Shown: positions 34,293 to 43,190 of the stretch, piece after piece
Position numbering within the stretch: position 1 is the stretch's first letter
How the letters are laid out: each line of letters opens with the position of its first letter
Assembly (NCBI RefSeq): GCF_003992065.1
Contig: NZ_RQUZ01000004.1
Span: forward strand, 1 to 64,000
Direction of reading: 5' to 3'
DNA length: 64,000 nucleotides
Origin: Veillonella seminalis
Lineage (GTDB): Bacteria; Bacillota; Negativicutes; Veillonellales; Veillonellaceae
Translations under genes and position numbers: made by a program
The notes under the pieces: model-generated
The model's input: the letters and a program-made list of their open reading frames with translations, nothing else
The model's database searches: none
What the model was told of the DNA's origin: nothing

Positions 34293-34561
34293 TTCCATCC
34301 CCCCTGTTCCGGCTGCCGCTGTTCCATGGCATCCAGCCTGCGGTGGGCATGTTCTGCCAGGGCTTCCACCCGGGACAGCCGTTCCGCCATCTTCTGCCGC
34401 TTGGCTTCCGTATCCGACAGCTGGCGGCGAAGTTCTGCGATACAGTCCCGGAGGCTCCGCACCGATTCATTCAGCGGCTTGATGACGCTGAAATTAAAGA
34501 TGACGCCGCAGAGCATCAGGACCGATACCAAGGATGCGGCCATCTGTAACCATTCAGCCAT
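34289..34561 (-). CDS. Small membrane-anchored coiled-coil protein
   Basis: This ~90-residue protein has an N-terminal membrane helix (MAASLVSVLMLCGVIFNFSV) followed by a ~55-residue coiled coil (VRSLRDCIAELRRQLSDTE ... RLSRVEALAEHAHRRLD). The ATG at 34561 has GGAGG 8 bases upstream. The architecture resembles XhlA-like or other phage membrane accessory proteins near lysis genes, but homology is not established. Confidence 0.6.
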   Translation of the reverse strand: MAEWLQMAASLVSVLMLCGVIFNFSVIKPLNESVRSLRDCIAELRRQLSDTEAKRQKMAERLSRVEALAEHAHRRLDAMEQRQPEQGGWK

Positions 34562-34573
34562 ATTCCTCACCTC

Positions 34574-35557
34574 CTAGCCTGTCCGCTGGAACATGTACAC
34601 GACGATGGACGGCTGCATGTTGTTGTGCGGCTGGCCACCACCCGTCCGGGAAAGGCTGTGGGAATGATTCCCATCCCAGGAGGTATGCCCGTCCACCTGA
34701 TTCCCATGCCAGCAACCGTCGCCATAACCTACGGCAACAGGTGCATCATTGCCTTCACAGGCATCCCACTGGAAGTTGCGCGGCAATGACCCGCAGGACC
34801 AGTGACGATGATTTCCGCTGTCTCCGACTGTATGGCCATGAGCCGGAGTTTCTGGAATCGTAAGGTTGTGCTTCTCCTCACCCAGCTTGTCCCCGGCCTT
34901 GTACATGGTTCCGCTGTCTGCTGCTCCGGCCCCGATCAGGCAACGTCCCATGGCAAAGGCCACCCAGGTCGTCCCGGGCCAGTATGTCGCGGGATTCTTC
35001 CCGTCCGTAGAAATGTAGATGGCATTGACAGGGAACGGGCATGCCTGGATCTTGGCCACGGCTTCCTCGTCCATATCGGCGTAGGTGACCTTGCCCCAGC
35101 TGCCGTTGCTGTGCAGGACGGTATTCAGCTTCCCAGCAGAAGGTGACGGGACCATACCGCTCTGGCCTGCCGTCTTTTCGCCGCAGCCGCTGAAATCTGG
35201 CAGTGTAATATCCTTCGTGCCATCAAAGACAACCCGGTGAATCTTCCGCCCCGTCTGCAGCTTCGACGCACTGGCCGCATTGCCGCTGATGCCAGTCGCG
35301 TGGGCATTGGCGTCCGTCAGATGGGCATTGATGTCAGCTGCCGTAGCGGAAATCCGCTCATAGAGCCGGGCATCATTGCTGACCAGCTGGGACACAGTCT
35401 TGTTCTGCTGGTTGAATACAACCGGGTCTTCCGAAAGATACTGTGGGAAAAGCACATCATAATCCAGCGTATTCTCCACAGCTTCTGTGGGCCGGACTTC
35501 CTGTCCGGCACGGTCCGGGAAGTCGGCAGACCATTTCTCTTTGCTGTAATCATCCAT
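34574..35557 (-). CDS. Tail fibre / receptor-binding protein with His-rich tip
   Basis: This 327-residue protein has a helical N-terminal part (VFNQQNKTVSQLVSNDARLYERISATAADINAHL) that should attach it to the baseplate. Its C-terminal domain has repeated H-x-H patterns (GHTVGDSGNHRHW, SWDGNHSHSLS, GGGQPHNNMQPSIVVYMFQR). This tail-collar-like domain is common in fibre tips, where the histidines bind metal in the trimer. It follows the YmfQ-like baseplate gene with an 8-base overlap. Probable host-surface binding. Confidence 0.8.
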   Translation of the reverse strand: MDDYSKEKWSADFPDRAGQEVRPTEAVENTLDYDVLFPQYLSEDPVVFNQQNKTVSQLVSNDARLYERISATAADINAHLTDANAHATGISGNAASASKLQTGRKIHRVVFDGTKDITLPDFSGCGEKTAGQSGMVPSPSAGKLNTVLHSNGSWGKVTYADMDEEAVAKIQACPFPVNAIYISTDGKNPATYWPGTTWVAFAMGRCLIGAGAADSGTMYKAGDKLGEEKHNLTIPETPAHGHTVGDSGNHRHWSCGSLPRNFQWDACEGNDAPVAVGYGDGCWHGNQVDGHTSWDGNHSHSLSRTGGGQPHNNMQPSIVVYMFQRTG

Positions 35558-36116
35558 TTGTCATCACTCCTTTCTTGGATACGATGGTCGCCGTCGAGAA
35601 GGTAGCTTCCCCGTTCCAGTGAATCTTGCCATTCCAGGAATAACCCAGGTAGATGGCGTATCCCAGATGGGCCGGCTTGTAGATGTTGAGCTGCGTGATG
35701 AGCTTCTGCAAGGTCGTGGTATCTTTGCCGTTCATGATGCAGTACACCTTGAAGTAGTATTCCTCATTGACTTCCTCGATATGGCCGACACTGTAGAGAT
35801 TGATGATGGAGTTCATGAAATCTTTTGTAGACACATCCACGTGCTGCAGCTTGAAGAAAATCCGCTGCCAGCGGAATTCGTCACTATCTCCGTCACTGGG
35901 CTTGATGCCCAGGAACGATTCATAAAGCGGCAGCGCCCAGGTGGCGGTGTTCACGAAGAAGTTGTCCGCCAGATCCTGCAGAGCCAGGCGCAGACGGTCA
36001 TGTTCCTCATTGCAGGTTTCTGCCGCGCAGTGGAACATCGGGTCTTTGGATAAGAAATTCGGCAAATACTTCAGGATATCCATCCGGCTCTGCCGCATCC
36101 AGTCATTGGCTGACAA
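35550..36116 (-). CDS. YmfQ/XkdU-family (DUF2313) baseplate protein
   Basis: This ~188-residue protein matches the YmfQ/DUF2313 type: MDILKYLPNFLSKDPMF near the start and LYESFLGIKPSDGDSDEFRWQRI in the middle. In Mu-like and PBSX-like tails it follows the baseplate J protein and links baseplate to fibres. The start is TTG 36116, 14 bases inside the J gene and behind AAGGTGG, or ATG 36098. Order and spacing match XkdU. Confidence 0.82.
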   Translation of the reverse strand: MSANDWMRQSRMDILKYLPNFLSKDPMFHCAAETCNEEHDRLRLALQDLADNFFVNTATWALPLYESFLGIKPSDGDSDEFRWQRIFFKLQHVDVSTKDFMNSIINLYSVGHIEEVNEEYYFKVYCIMNGKDTTTLQKLITQLNIYKPAHLGYAIYLGYSWNGKIHWNGEATFSTATIVSKKGVMTNG

Positions 36117-37170
36117 GGTTCAGCACCACCTTCCCTGCCACGGGGATCTGCTCGTTCGTCAGTTCCACGTTGGCCGCTTTTCCATTAAGCTTCAAATCCT
36201 TATAATCCGTAATGCCACTGATGGAAAGGAGGAGTTTCCCCATCTGGGCCAGGCTGACATAAGAAAGCGTGAAGCCCGTCTGCTTGAGATAGGCTGTCAT
36301 GGCTGCCTTTACGGCATCGGGGCTGGCTGTGCCATAGACATCTGCCGTCAAATCAATGGATAATGGCGCCGGCGAAACGACGGTCACGGTCGCACCGATA
36401 GGCCGCTGGCTTTCGATGTAGTCATAGACCTCCTGGATCAGTTCAGCCGATGCCGATTCATTCTCTGCCGTGACGATGATGACCTTCACCGTGCCATTGC
36501 CCTGCCAGAGCGGGATGACTTTGCAGTTCCCGACGCCATCGACAGACATGGCCCAGTCACGATAATGATTGGCATTGCCCGAGGTGATAGGCTGGCGCAC
36601 CCGGAACAGGAGCCGGGCAAGGAGTGCGTCATCCGTTTCTTCATCCGCCCCATCGGTGCATTTCTTATGGTTAACGACTGCCGAGATATTCGGGATGGAA
36701 TAGGGGATTTCTGTAATCGTTCCTTCGGCCACATTGCCACTCGCCCCGGCATCGGCAGCTTCCACGGGAATCGTAACCTCAGCGGCATCGGCAGGAATGG
36801 TGGCCGACTCCAGGGTATAAAATCGCTGGCCGTCTTTTGTCTGGAAGAGACTGCTGCGAATGATGTAGGCTCCTGCCATCCCCGTCACCGTAACTTCTCC
36901 TTTGGCCTTGACGGCTTTCTTGCGATCGACGCCAAATTCCGCTGCCCGCAGCGTCAGGTAGTCGCCCCAGGACGTTTCGGCAAAGGCCGCGTCGCGCAAC
37001 ATGGCCATCTCGGCATAGCTGCTCTCAAATTCCACGGCATTGGCGTCGATCAGGTCGCGGGCAAAGGTGCCTTCCATGGTACTTTGCTCTTTTTCCGTAA
37101 TGGTGTGCAGGGTTTGGGCCATGCGGCTCTCAATCACATCTTTGGTTTGTGCATCAAATAAATTGCTCAT
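36103..37170 (-). CDS. Baseplate J-like (gp47/XkdT) wedge protein
   Basis: This 355-residue protein is of the baseplate J/gp47 family, the wedge component of contractile tails. It shows LIDANAVEFESSYAEMAMLRD and LTLRAAEFGVDRKKA near the N-terminus, then VEAADAGASGNVAEGTITEI and TDDALLARLLFRVRQPITSGNANHYRDWAMSVDGVGNCKVIPL. The C-terminal part (SIDLTADVYG ... LSYVSLAQMGKLLLSI) is also typical. It overlaps the DUF2634 gene upstream by 4 bases. Position and length fit XkdT. Confidence 0.92.
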   Translation of the reverse strand: MSNLFDAQTKDVIESRMAQTLHTITEKEQSTMEGTFARDLIDANAVEFESSYAEMAMLRDAAFAETSWGDYLTLRAAEFGVDRKKAVKAKGEVTVTGMAGAYIIRSSLFQTKDGQRFYTLESATIPADAAEVTIPVEAADAGASGNVAEGTITEIPYSIPNISAVVNHKKCTDGADEETDDALLARLLFRVRQPITSGNANHYRDWAMSVDGVGNCKVIPLWQGNGTVKVIIVTAENESASAELIQEVYDYIESQRPIGATVTVVSPAPLSIDLTADVYGTASPDAVKAAMTAYLKQTGFTLSYVSLAQMGKLLLSISGITDYKDLKLNGKAANVELTNEQIPVAGKVVLNLVSQ

Positions 37171-37616
37171 GCCTCGCTCCTTCCTGCCGTCACGGTCAAT
37201 GATTCGTCACTGTAAATGGAAGTGACGTCAACCGTAATGGCCAAATCATCCCGTTCCCGCTTCTCCACCTCGATATGGTTAATGCGGGCAATGTACGGAT
37301 TCACCATCAATCCCTCACGGATATTCTGGCAAATCCTGTCTGCCGTATACTGGCTGTTTGGCGCTCTCCCCTGATACGGCTCGATGGTAATGCCATAGCT
37401 GTCATCATAGGCCAAGTAGCGATACCGCTCGGTGAGGATTGCCTTATAAATCCAGACCTTGAGGGCTTCATTTTCTGTCACCATCAGGTTCTGGCCTTTT
37501 TCATCGTAGCGGAAGCACTGCTTATCAAAGTCATAGCCGTATTCTACGAAAAGAGGCAGCGACTCATTCCGGTTCGCTGCCTGGATGCTGTTCATTGCTA
37601 CAAAAGGATCAGCCAT
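37167..37616 (-). CDS. XkdS-like (DUF2634) baseplate protein
   Basis: This ~149-residue protein resembles the DUF2634/gp25-like group that forms the inner baseplate wedge. It has LKVWIYKAILTERYRYLAYDDSYGI, then NIREGLMVNPYIARINHIEVE and a C-terminal beta segment ITVDVTSIYSDESLTV. ATG 37616 is preceded by AGGA at 9 bases; 37622 and a TTG at 37625 are alternatives. It lies between DUF2577 and baseplate J as in PBSX (xkdR-S-T). Confidence 0.85.
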   Translation of the reverse strand: MADPFVAMNSIQAANRNESLPLFVEYGYDFDKQCFRYDEKGQNLMVTENEALKVWIYKAILTERYRYLAYDDSYGITIEPYQGRAPNSQYTADRICQNIREGLMVNPYIARINHIEVEKRERDDLAITVDVTSIYSDESLTVTAGRSEA

Positions 37617-38028
37617 GGCCATCAATCCTCACAATCTCATCCAAAATAATGTACTGCTGAATCCGGTCGTTGATGAGCATGGGCATGATGGCCACGTACA
37701 TGCCGGGCTTCAGCGTATCCGTATAGATGACGGAATCGGTGTAGGCATTATCGATATCATGATTATGGGACTGGTAAGCCGCATCGCCGCTGCCGCCGGC
37801 ACGGTTCTGTGTCGCCGATACCAGATGGCCTTTAGCCGTGCGGCCATAACCTGCCAGGAGATAATGGGAAATCCACAGCTCCTCTTTCGTCAGGATGATG
37901 CCGTTGTAACGGACTTTAATCTCTGGCGGCGAAGCAAGGATCTGCCCGATTTGAATGTCCGGGCTATTGCTGCTGCGGCTGACCTGCTCCATCAGATTCA
38001 GCAGGCTGATATACGGATTTTTCTGCAT
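37609..38028 (-). CDS. XkdR-like (DUF2577) tail protein
   Basis: This 139-residue protein matches the DUF2577 pattern: NPYISLLNLMEQVSRSS, QIGQILASPPEIKVRYNGIILTKEELWI, and C-terminal PGMYVAIMPMLINDRIQQYIILDEIVRI. In PBSX-type tails it lies between the hub and the DUF2634 wedge. It is encoded 6 bases after the hub gene and overlaps the next gene by 8. Its molecular role in baseplate assembly is not well defined. Confidence 0.82.
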   Translation of the reverse strand: MQKNPYISLLNLMEQVSRSSNSPDIQIGQILASPPEIKVRYNGIILTKEELWISHYLLAGYGRTAKGHLVSATQNRAGGSGDAAYQSHNHDIDNAYTDSVIYTDTLKPGMYVAIMPMLINDRIQQYIILDEIVRIDGHG

Positions 38029-38034
38029 CTCCTG

Positions 38035-39555
38035 TCACCCCCTCGATGTCTTGATGATGGTCGCCGGATAATAGTCGCTCCCCATATCGATGCTGCCTTC
38101 GTAGTGATGAAAACAGCCATAGACATTGGAGCTGTTGCCCCAGCAGCCGCCGCTTCCGTCATAGACGACGACATGCCAGTTCGGGTCCGGCTTGCTGTAG
38201 CGGTTGTACATGATGATGTCGCCCTTTTCGAGCTGCGACGGGTCATAAGGGATAGCCATACCCTGCGCTTCGGCATCGGCGCGCAGCTGGTCGCAGCCTT
38301 TCACGCCATTGTTATATTCCTGCGCTGCAAAAGGGGAATAGCCCGCTGCAGCGATGGTCGCCCGGTCGACACAGCCTTCTGAGCCATAGGGAGAAACGGT
38401 ACCCTCGAAATTGGCCATGCACGCATCGACCACACTGCTGCCAGCGATAGCGCCACCTGCAGGAACAGAAGATGTCGATTCCGTTTCCGCTGGCGGCACA
38501 TAGTCTGGGTTGGCATTGTACGATGTACTGTCCAGTTCCTGTTTCTGCTCATCCAGCAGTTTGTTGAATACCAGATGCAGCTCCATCAGGTGCTTGTTGC
38601 CTTCGATTTTATGGCTGTCCGACTTGATGAAGAACTGGCCCTTGAGCTGTTCTTCCTGGACTGAGACAGAAAGCCCAGCGATGCACTGGATATGACCGAT
38701 GGCCCGGATGGACATGTCATGGGCGACGGTCTTCAGCATGGCCCTTGCCTGCGAGGCATCGTCCTGCTTAGGGTCGGCCTTGCAAATGGCCTGGATGAGA
38801 CCAAATTTCTGGATGTCTGTAGTATTGGGCAGCTCCCCCTTCGTCTGTCCCGTACTGTCAACGACGACCACTTTCGATACCATGTCTTCCACCGATTCAG
38901 AAACAGACGCGCCCGTCAGATTCGTCACATCGCTGATCAGGAAGTCCTCCACCACCTGGTCATTCATGCAGACCACGTTGAGCTTCCCTTCGGTCATGTA
39001 GATATGGTATCCCTTGCCATCCTGTGCAGACTGATAGGATAATGCCTGCTTGATAGCCTCCGTAGCCGAGATATCATCGGCAATGAAATTGCAGGTGACG
39101 GACAGGTCGGGAATAGTCCCAGCCGGAATAGAAAAGTCATTGATGGTCTGGCGGATGGCGTCGGCCACTGTGACGTTCGTGTACTTCTTGGTTATGCGGG
39201 ACTTGGCCAGATAGACGATATTGTCAAAGGCTGTAAAATGCATCACGGAAGAGCCGCTCTCCCGGCTGCGGCCAAAAATACGTCCCTGGAACAGGTGGAC
39301 AGTCTGCTGCGTCTTATCGTCAATGTGGATAAACAGCACCTCGTCCCCCAGTTCCAGTTCCGGATTCTGCCAAGATTTATCCCGCGTCGTATAGGCCAGA
39401 TCGAATTCCAGCCTGCGTCCGGCCTGTTCGACGTCCCCGGACCAAGTTGCACAAATCAGCCAGCCCGTAAGGTCTGCGTTCTCGGGCTTTTTCTGGCCTT
39501 CCGTCTGAGCATCCTCGGTATTGGTTTTCTTATTGATTCTTTGCAACTGGAACAT
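38035..39555 (-). CDS. Tail hub (XkdQ-like) fused to NlpC/P60-like peptidase
   Basis: This ~506-residue protein has an N-terminal ~350 residues that resemble XkdQ/gpD-type hub proteins (LEFDLAYTTRDKSWQNPELELGDEVLFIH; IRQTINDFSIPAG; GLSVSVQEEQLKGQFFIKSDSHKI). After a linker (PPAETESTSSVPAGG) comes an NlpC/P60-like domain with EGCVDRATIAAAGYSP (Cys nucleophile) and NWHVVVYDGSGG (His). The fusion would place a peptidoglycan peptidase at the tail tip to open the wall during DNA entry. ATG 39555 is preceded by AAAGGA. It overlaps the upstream gene by 26 bases. Confidence 0.85.
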   Translation of the reverse strand: MFQLQRINKKTNTEDAQTEGQKKPENADLTGWLICATWSGDVEQAGRRLEFDLAYTTRDKSWQNPELELGDEVLFIHIDDKTQQTVHLFQGRIFGRSRESGSSVMHFTAFDNIVYLAKSRITKKYTNVTVADAIRQTINDFSIPAGTIPDLSVTCNFIADDISATEAIKQALSYQSAQDGKGYHIYMTEGKLNVVCMNDQVVEDFLISDVTNLTGASVSESVEDMVSKVVVVDSTGQTKGELPNTTDIQKFGLIQAICKADPKQDDASQARAMLKTVAHDMSIRAIGHIQCIAGLSVSVQEEQLKGQFFIKSDSHKIEGNKHLMELHLVFNKLLDEQKQELDSTSYNANPDYVPPAETESTSSVPAGGAIAGSSVVDACMANFEGTVSPYGSEGCVDRATIAAAGYSPFAAQEYNNGVKGCDQLRADAEAQGMAIPYDPSQLEKGDIIMYNRYSKPDPNWHVVVYDGSGGCWGNSSNVYGCFHHYEGSIDMGSDYYPATIIKTSRG

Positions 39556-40264
39556 TTTCATCATTCCTTTTGAGGTTCATCGTCGTCAGGCGGATGATAT
39601 CCCCGGGCGAAAGACCGCCGTTACGGACGATGCTGCGATAGATCTGGAACTTCGAGAACTGCTCATTGTTGAGCGTCACCGATTTCCCCACGGCCCGGCC
39701 GATGACGTTCCCGATACTGTCACCGGGATAATAGGTGATGTTCTTCTTCATCTTCGACCAGAACGATTCCGGCCGCTTCTTCAGCCCTGTCGCAGCATCG
39801 GTCTTTCCCGTCTCCGGTGCTGTGACGTAGCGGTACTCTGTCAGGCCCAGCTCGTAATAGACATCGCCGCTGCCGTCCTTTTCACCAAACTTGAAGGACG
39901 AAATCAGGCAGGGCATGGAAAGCGGCGTATCCGACACCGTCAGCTGACAGACGCTGTCACCGGTACGCATCGTTTCCAGTTGGGCGATGTATGTATAAGG
40001 CGCAAGGCCCATCATGGCAAAGGGATAATCCTGTGCTGGGAAAAATCCGGAAAGGGTCAGTGTCCTGAGTCCCGTCTTTCCCATCATGAGGTAGTCGCCG
40101 AAGTTATTGATGTTCACCGTGCCATGATTCGTATTGACAGATACCATCAGCTCCGAAGGCAGGACGGGAAAGACCACCGCTGCCGATTCAGAAGAGAGAG
40201 AAATTGTGAGGGAAGATGCAGCCTGGCCGATGGCGTTCAACAGGGATGCTAAGAAAGAACTCAT
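39530..40264 (-). CDS. XkdP-like LysM-type tail protein
   Basis: This 244-residue protein sits between tape measure and hub, where PBSX has xkdP. The N-terminal part (VFPVLPSELMVSVNTNHGTVNINNFGDYLMMGKTGLRTLTLSGFFP) fits that family, and the C-terminal region (DSIGNVIGRAVGKSV ... RNGGLSPGDIIRL) is LysM-like. It likely helps join the tape measure to the hub. Its ATG overlaps the stop of the tape measure gene by one base (TGATG). Confidence 0.82.
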   Translation of the reverse strand: MSSFLASLLNAIGQAASSLTISLSSESAAVVFPVLPSELMVSVNTNHGTVNINNFGDYLMMGKTGLRTLTLSGFFPAQDYPFAMMGLAPYTYIAQLETMRTGDSVCQLTVSDTPLSMPCLISSFKFGEKDGSGDVYYELGLTEYRYVTAPETGKTDAATGLKKRPESFWSKMKKNITYYPGDSIGNVIGRAVGKSVTLNNEQFSKFQIYRSIVRNGGLSPGDIIRLTTMNLKRNDENVPVAKNQ

Positions 40265-42384
40265 CAGAGGGTCGCTCCTTTCATGCGGTTCATGCCGTAC
40301 AGTCTCATTTTTTCGACGAGTTTTTCAGCGACGGCGTCGATGTCCTGCTCGCTGCGAACGTTCATCGTATCAATGCAGATGGTGATGCCGCCGCTGCCGG
40401 CGTTCATGGCCTGACGGATGCTTTCATCATGAGGTATGACCGTACTGCCGTTGGGCAGGTGTACCAACTCGCCCCGGCGGTCTTCATTGATGACGGCAAA
40501 GCCGCCACGAAAGTTCTCGACACCGCTTTCAAAGTGGCTGATACTTGGGATATCAAATCCCACATGGGTCGGCGCCCCTCCCGTCAGGGACGGAATGTCG
40601 ATAGACAGGCCGTTGATGCTGGAAATCAGGCCGTTCACCTGGTCGATGACCCAGTTCACACCGCTGCGAAAGGTGTCCTTGATGCTTTCCCAGATACTGG
40701 AGGCCGTCTCGCTGATGCCGTTCATGGCTCCGTCCCAGGCAGAACTGATCCAGTTCATCCCTGCATCGACGGCGTCCGATACAGCCTGTATAGCCTGTTC
40801 GATATAATGCGACACGGTATCCCAGTTCCTCCACAGAAGGTACAAGGCAGCAATAATCGCGGCAATGATGATAATGATGGGATTGGCCATGGCTGCGGCG
40901 CCTACGGCGCGGATGATGGTGATCATCATGCGTCCGGCAGTCAGAAAGGTACTGCCCATGCCCCTGGCCACGATGGCAATGCCCCGGCAGACCGGAATGA
41001 GTCCTTTGAACTGGGTCGAGAGATACTTCGAGACACTGCCGGCTTTGCTAATGCCCGTGGCAATAGAGTTGAAAGTACCAAAAGCCCTGCCGCCGACCGT
41101 CAGCACCCGCCCCAGGGTGGAACCGAAGAGCTGGAAGGTCACGATGCCAAAAGCCACCTGGCCAATCAGCGTTTTCTGTTCCGGTGTAAGCGCACGGAAC
41201 CAGGCAGCCAGTTCCTTGACGCGCATCGACATGGCCTTGAAGTACGGCGTAAACGACACCGCTAAATCCATGCCGGCATTCTTCAGCTGGTTCATGGCAA
41301 TCTGCATCTGCTCCGACGGGGTCAGCATCTTCTCATAGGCTTCCCGGGTCATGCCGGCAGACTGGGCCATCTGGTCCATGACCTTATCGAAGTCCCCGGC
41401 TCCCTTGCCCGTCAGGACCAGGATGCTGTTCAGGCCCTCGACAGAGCCAAAGAGCTGGGCCATCTGTTCGGCATCGCCGCCTGTCGCCCGCTTCACTTCG
41501 TCCAGGAACTTCACCCAGCCCACGCTCTGCAGATGAGCCGCATTGAACTCAAGGCCAAGGGACTGAGCCAGTTTCGCCGCTTCGGCAGACGGCTTCAGGA
41601 TGTTGCTGTAAGCCGCCTTGAGTCCGGTAATGGCCTCGCTGGTCCGGATACCGTTCTTGGTCAGGACGGCGATGGAACCGAACAGTTCCTGGGTACTGAC
41701 ATTGAGCTGTGCCGCAATGGGGATGACATTGCCCATGGACTGGGCCATCTCGCCAAAGGATGTCTTGCCGAAGTTCTGTGCCAGGAGCATCTGGTCCGTC
41801 ACCGCCGTGGCTTCTTCTGCCGATTTTCCATAGGCATTGAGGACCGTGGTCACACCGTTAACGGCAGTCGTCGTGTCGGTGAAGCCGGCTTTCGCAGCAA
41901 TTGTCATGTCTTTGACAAAGCCCACGGCATGGGCCGCATCGACACCAGCGGAAATGGCCTGGTAGACCGATTCCGAAAGATCAGCGACACCTGCGCCCGT
42001 TTCATCGCTGACAGCACGAATCTCATCACTGACCTTCTGCATGGAAACGACCGTCGTGTCGACCAAAGTCGAAATCTTGGCGATACCGTTGGCAAAGTCG
42101 CTGTGCAGCTTGAAGCCTGCCGTTGCGGCTGCCAGGAGGGGGGCTGACAGCAGGGCCATCTTGTCTGATAAGCCGGAAATCTTGCTTCCCGTCTGCTCGA
42201 TGCTCTTCGCCGTCCGTTTCTGGATGCGCTCATGCTCCGTCAGCTTGTCCGACAGTCCGCTGACCGATTGTTTCGCCGCCGCCATCTGGGTCTTCATGGT
42301 CCCCAGGCTGGCATTGACGCTACGCACGGTCGGCGTGAACAAATCCCGCAGCCGGATGGCGGCATCGATGACATTATTGGCCAT
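40264..42384 (-). CDS. Tail tape measure protein
   Basis: This 706-residue protein sets tail length and passes into the host during DNA ejection. The N-terminal region is helical (TMKTQMAAAKQSVSGLSDKLTEHERIQKRTAKSIEQ). Then comes the tape measure core (LHSDFANGIAKISTLVDTTV ... EETGAGVADLSESVYQAISAGVDAAHAVGFVKDMTIAAKAGFTDT, NILKPSAEAAKLAQSLGLEF), and hydrophobic segments near residues 490-515 (AAMANPIIIIIAAIIAALYLLWRNW). It is short for a tape measure, which predicts a short contractile tail. An opposite-strand gene lies between it and the tail chaperone. Confidence 0.92.
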   Translation of the reverse strand: MANNVIDAAIRLRDLFTPTVRSVNASLGTMKTQMAAAKQSVSGLSDKLTEHERIQKRTAKSIEQTGSKISGLSDKMALLSAPLLAAATAGFKLHSDFANGIAKISTLVDTTVVSMQKVSDEIRAVSDETGAGVADLSESVYQAISAGVDAAHAVGFVKDMTIAAKAGFTDTTTAVNGVTTVLNAYGKSAEEATAVTDQMLLAQNFGKTSFGEMAQSMGNVIPIAAQLNVSTQELFGSIAVLTKNGIRTSEAITGLKAAYSNILKPSAEAAKLAQSLGLEFNAAHLQSVGWVKFLDEVKRATGGDAEQMAQLFGSVEGLNSILVLTGKGAGDFDKVMDQMAQSAGMTREAYEKMLTPSEQMQIAMNQLKNAGMDLAVSFTPYFKAMSMRVKELAAWFRALTPEQKTLIGQVAFGIVTFQLFGSTLGRVLTVGGRAFGTFNSIATGISKAGSVSKYLSTQFKGLIPVCRGIAIVARGMGSTFLTAGRMMITIIRAVGAAAMANPIIIIIAAIIAALYLLWRNWDTVSHYIEQAIQAVSDAVDAGMNWISSAWDGAMNGISETASSIWESIKDTFRSGVNWVIDQVNGLISSINGLSIDIPSLTGGAPTHVGFDIPSISHFESGVENFRGGFAVINEDRRGELVHLPNGSTVIPHDESIRQAMNAGSGGITICIDTMNVRSEQDIDAVAEKLVEKMRLYGMNRMKGATL

Positions 42385-42464
42385 GCTGTTTCACCTCTCA
42401 ATGTTGTTACAGATATTAAAAATATAGTAAGATAAAAGAAGTCTATCGTTACGGAGGAATTCCA

Positions 42465-43160
42465 ATGCGCTATTTCAATGAAACAGAAAAAAGATTAGCT
42501 GAACGATATCACCATATGGAGCTTGGTACTTGCAAAATCTGTGAAGAATGTCACAAGAAAGAACATTTATCCTTACCGATTGGCTGCTGGTGCGTAGGTT
42601 CCGATTTTAATAAAACTTCCAAGAGAATTCTATTTGTCGGTAAAAATGCCAGAAACAATCCCGGCACGATTGAAGACGGCTTTCGCAATCCCTTTCAATA
42701 TACCCGTGAATCTCTGTGGAACAAAAGCTGGCCATATTGGAGCTATACTCGTGCTATCACTCAGAGAATATTCGGTGACGATTCTATAGAACACATCGCA
42801 TTTACCAATATTGTCAAATGCAACAATTCCGGAGGAAAGGATACTACCTCAGATTTTGTAAAATCCAACTGTATCCTAAACCTAAAAGTCCTTCAGCAGG
42901 AATTAAAGGTAATACATCCTACTCATATCATTTTTTATACAGCTTGGTATTATGACGATTACATACCTAACGTTTTTGACCGTTATAATATTCATTACAA
43001 CGGTTCTAAAGACATCGGGAAAAGAAAAATGCCCTGGCAGGAAGCCATTTCCACTCTGGGCAATCAAACCTTTCATGTACTACGTGTCGGCCACCCACAA
43101 TGCAAGAAAAAAAGCGACTTCGTCTATGAAATATCTAAGTGGCTTGAGCCTGCCTTATGA
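42465..43160 (+). CDS. Uracil-DNA-glycosylase-like moron protein
   Basis: This 231-residue AT-rich gene lies on the opposite strand inside the tail operon. The sequence suggests the UDG superfamily fold: RILFVGKNARNNPGT (like the VGxxPG loop), HIAFTNIVKCNNSGGKDT, HPTHIIFYTAWYYDDYI, and HVLRVGHPQCKKKS near the C-terminus (like the HPS/HPG loop). N-terminal Cys residues (CKICEECHKK) might bind metal. GGAGGA lies before the ATG and a weak promoter (TTGTTA, then TATAGT) upstream. A role in repair, base removal or defence cannot be decided; the family call is tentative. Confidence 0.55.
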   Translation: MRYFNETEKRLAERYHHMELGTCKICEECHKKEHLSLPIGCWCVGSDFNKTSKRILFVGKNARNNPGTIEDGFRNPFQYTRESLWNKSWPYWSYTRAITQRIFGDDSIEHIAFTNIVKCNNSGGKDTTSDFVKSNCILNLKVLQQELKVIHPTHIIFYTAWYYDDYIPNVFDRYNIHYNGSKDIGKRKMPWQEAISTLGNQTFHVLRVGHPQCKKKSDFVYEISKWLEPAL

Positions 43161-43190
43161 CTTTATGGCAGATAGCCGTATTTTCAGCAG

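Noticed and set aside
40216-41265. Long plus-strand ORF antisense to the tape measure gene
   Set aside because: It mirrors GC-rich codon use of the real minus-strand gene, has no recognisable domain and no ribosome site.
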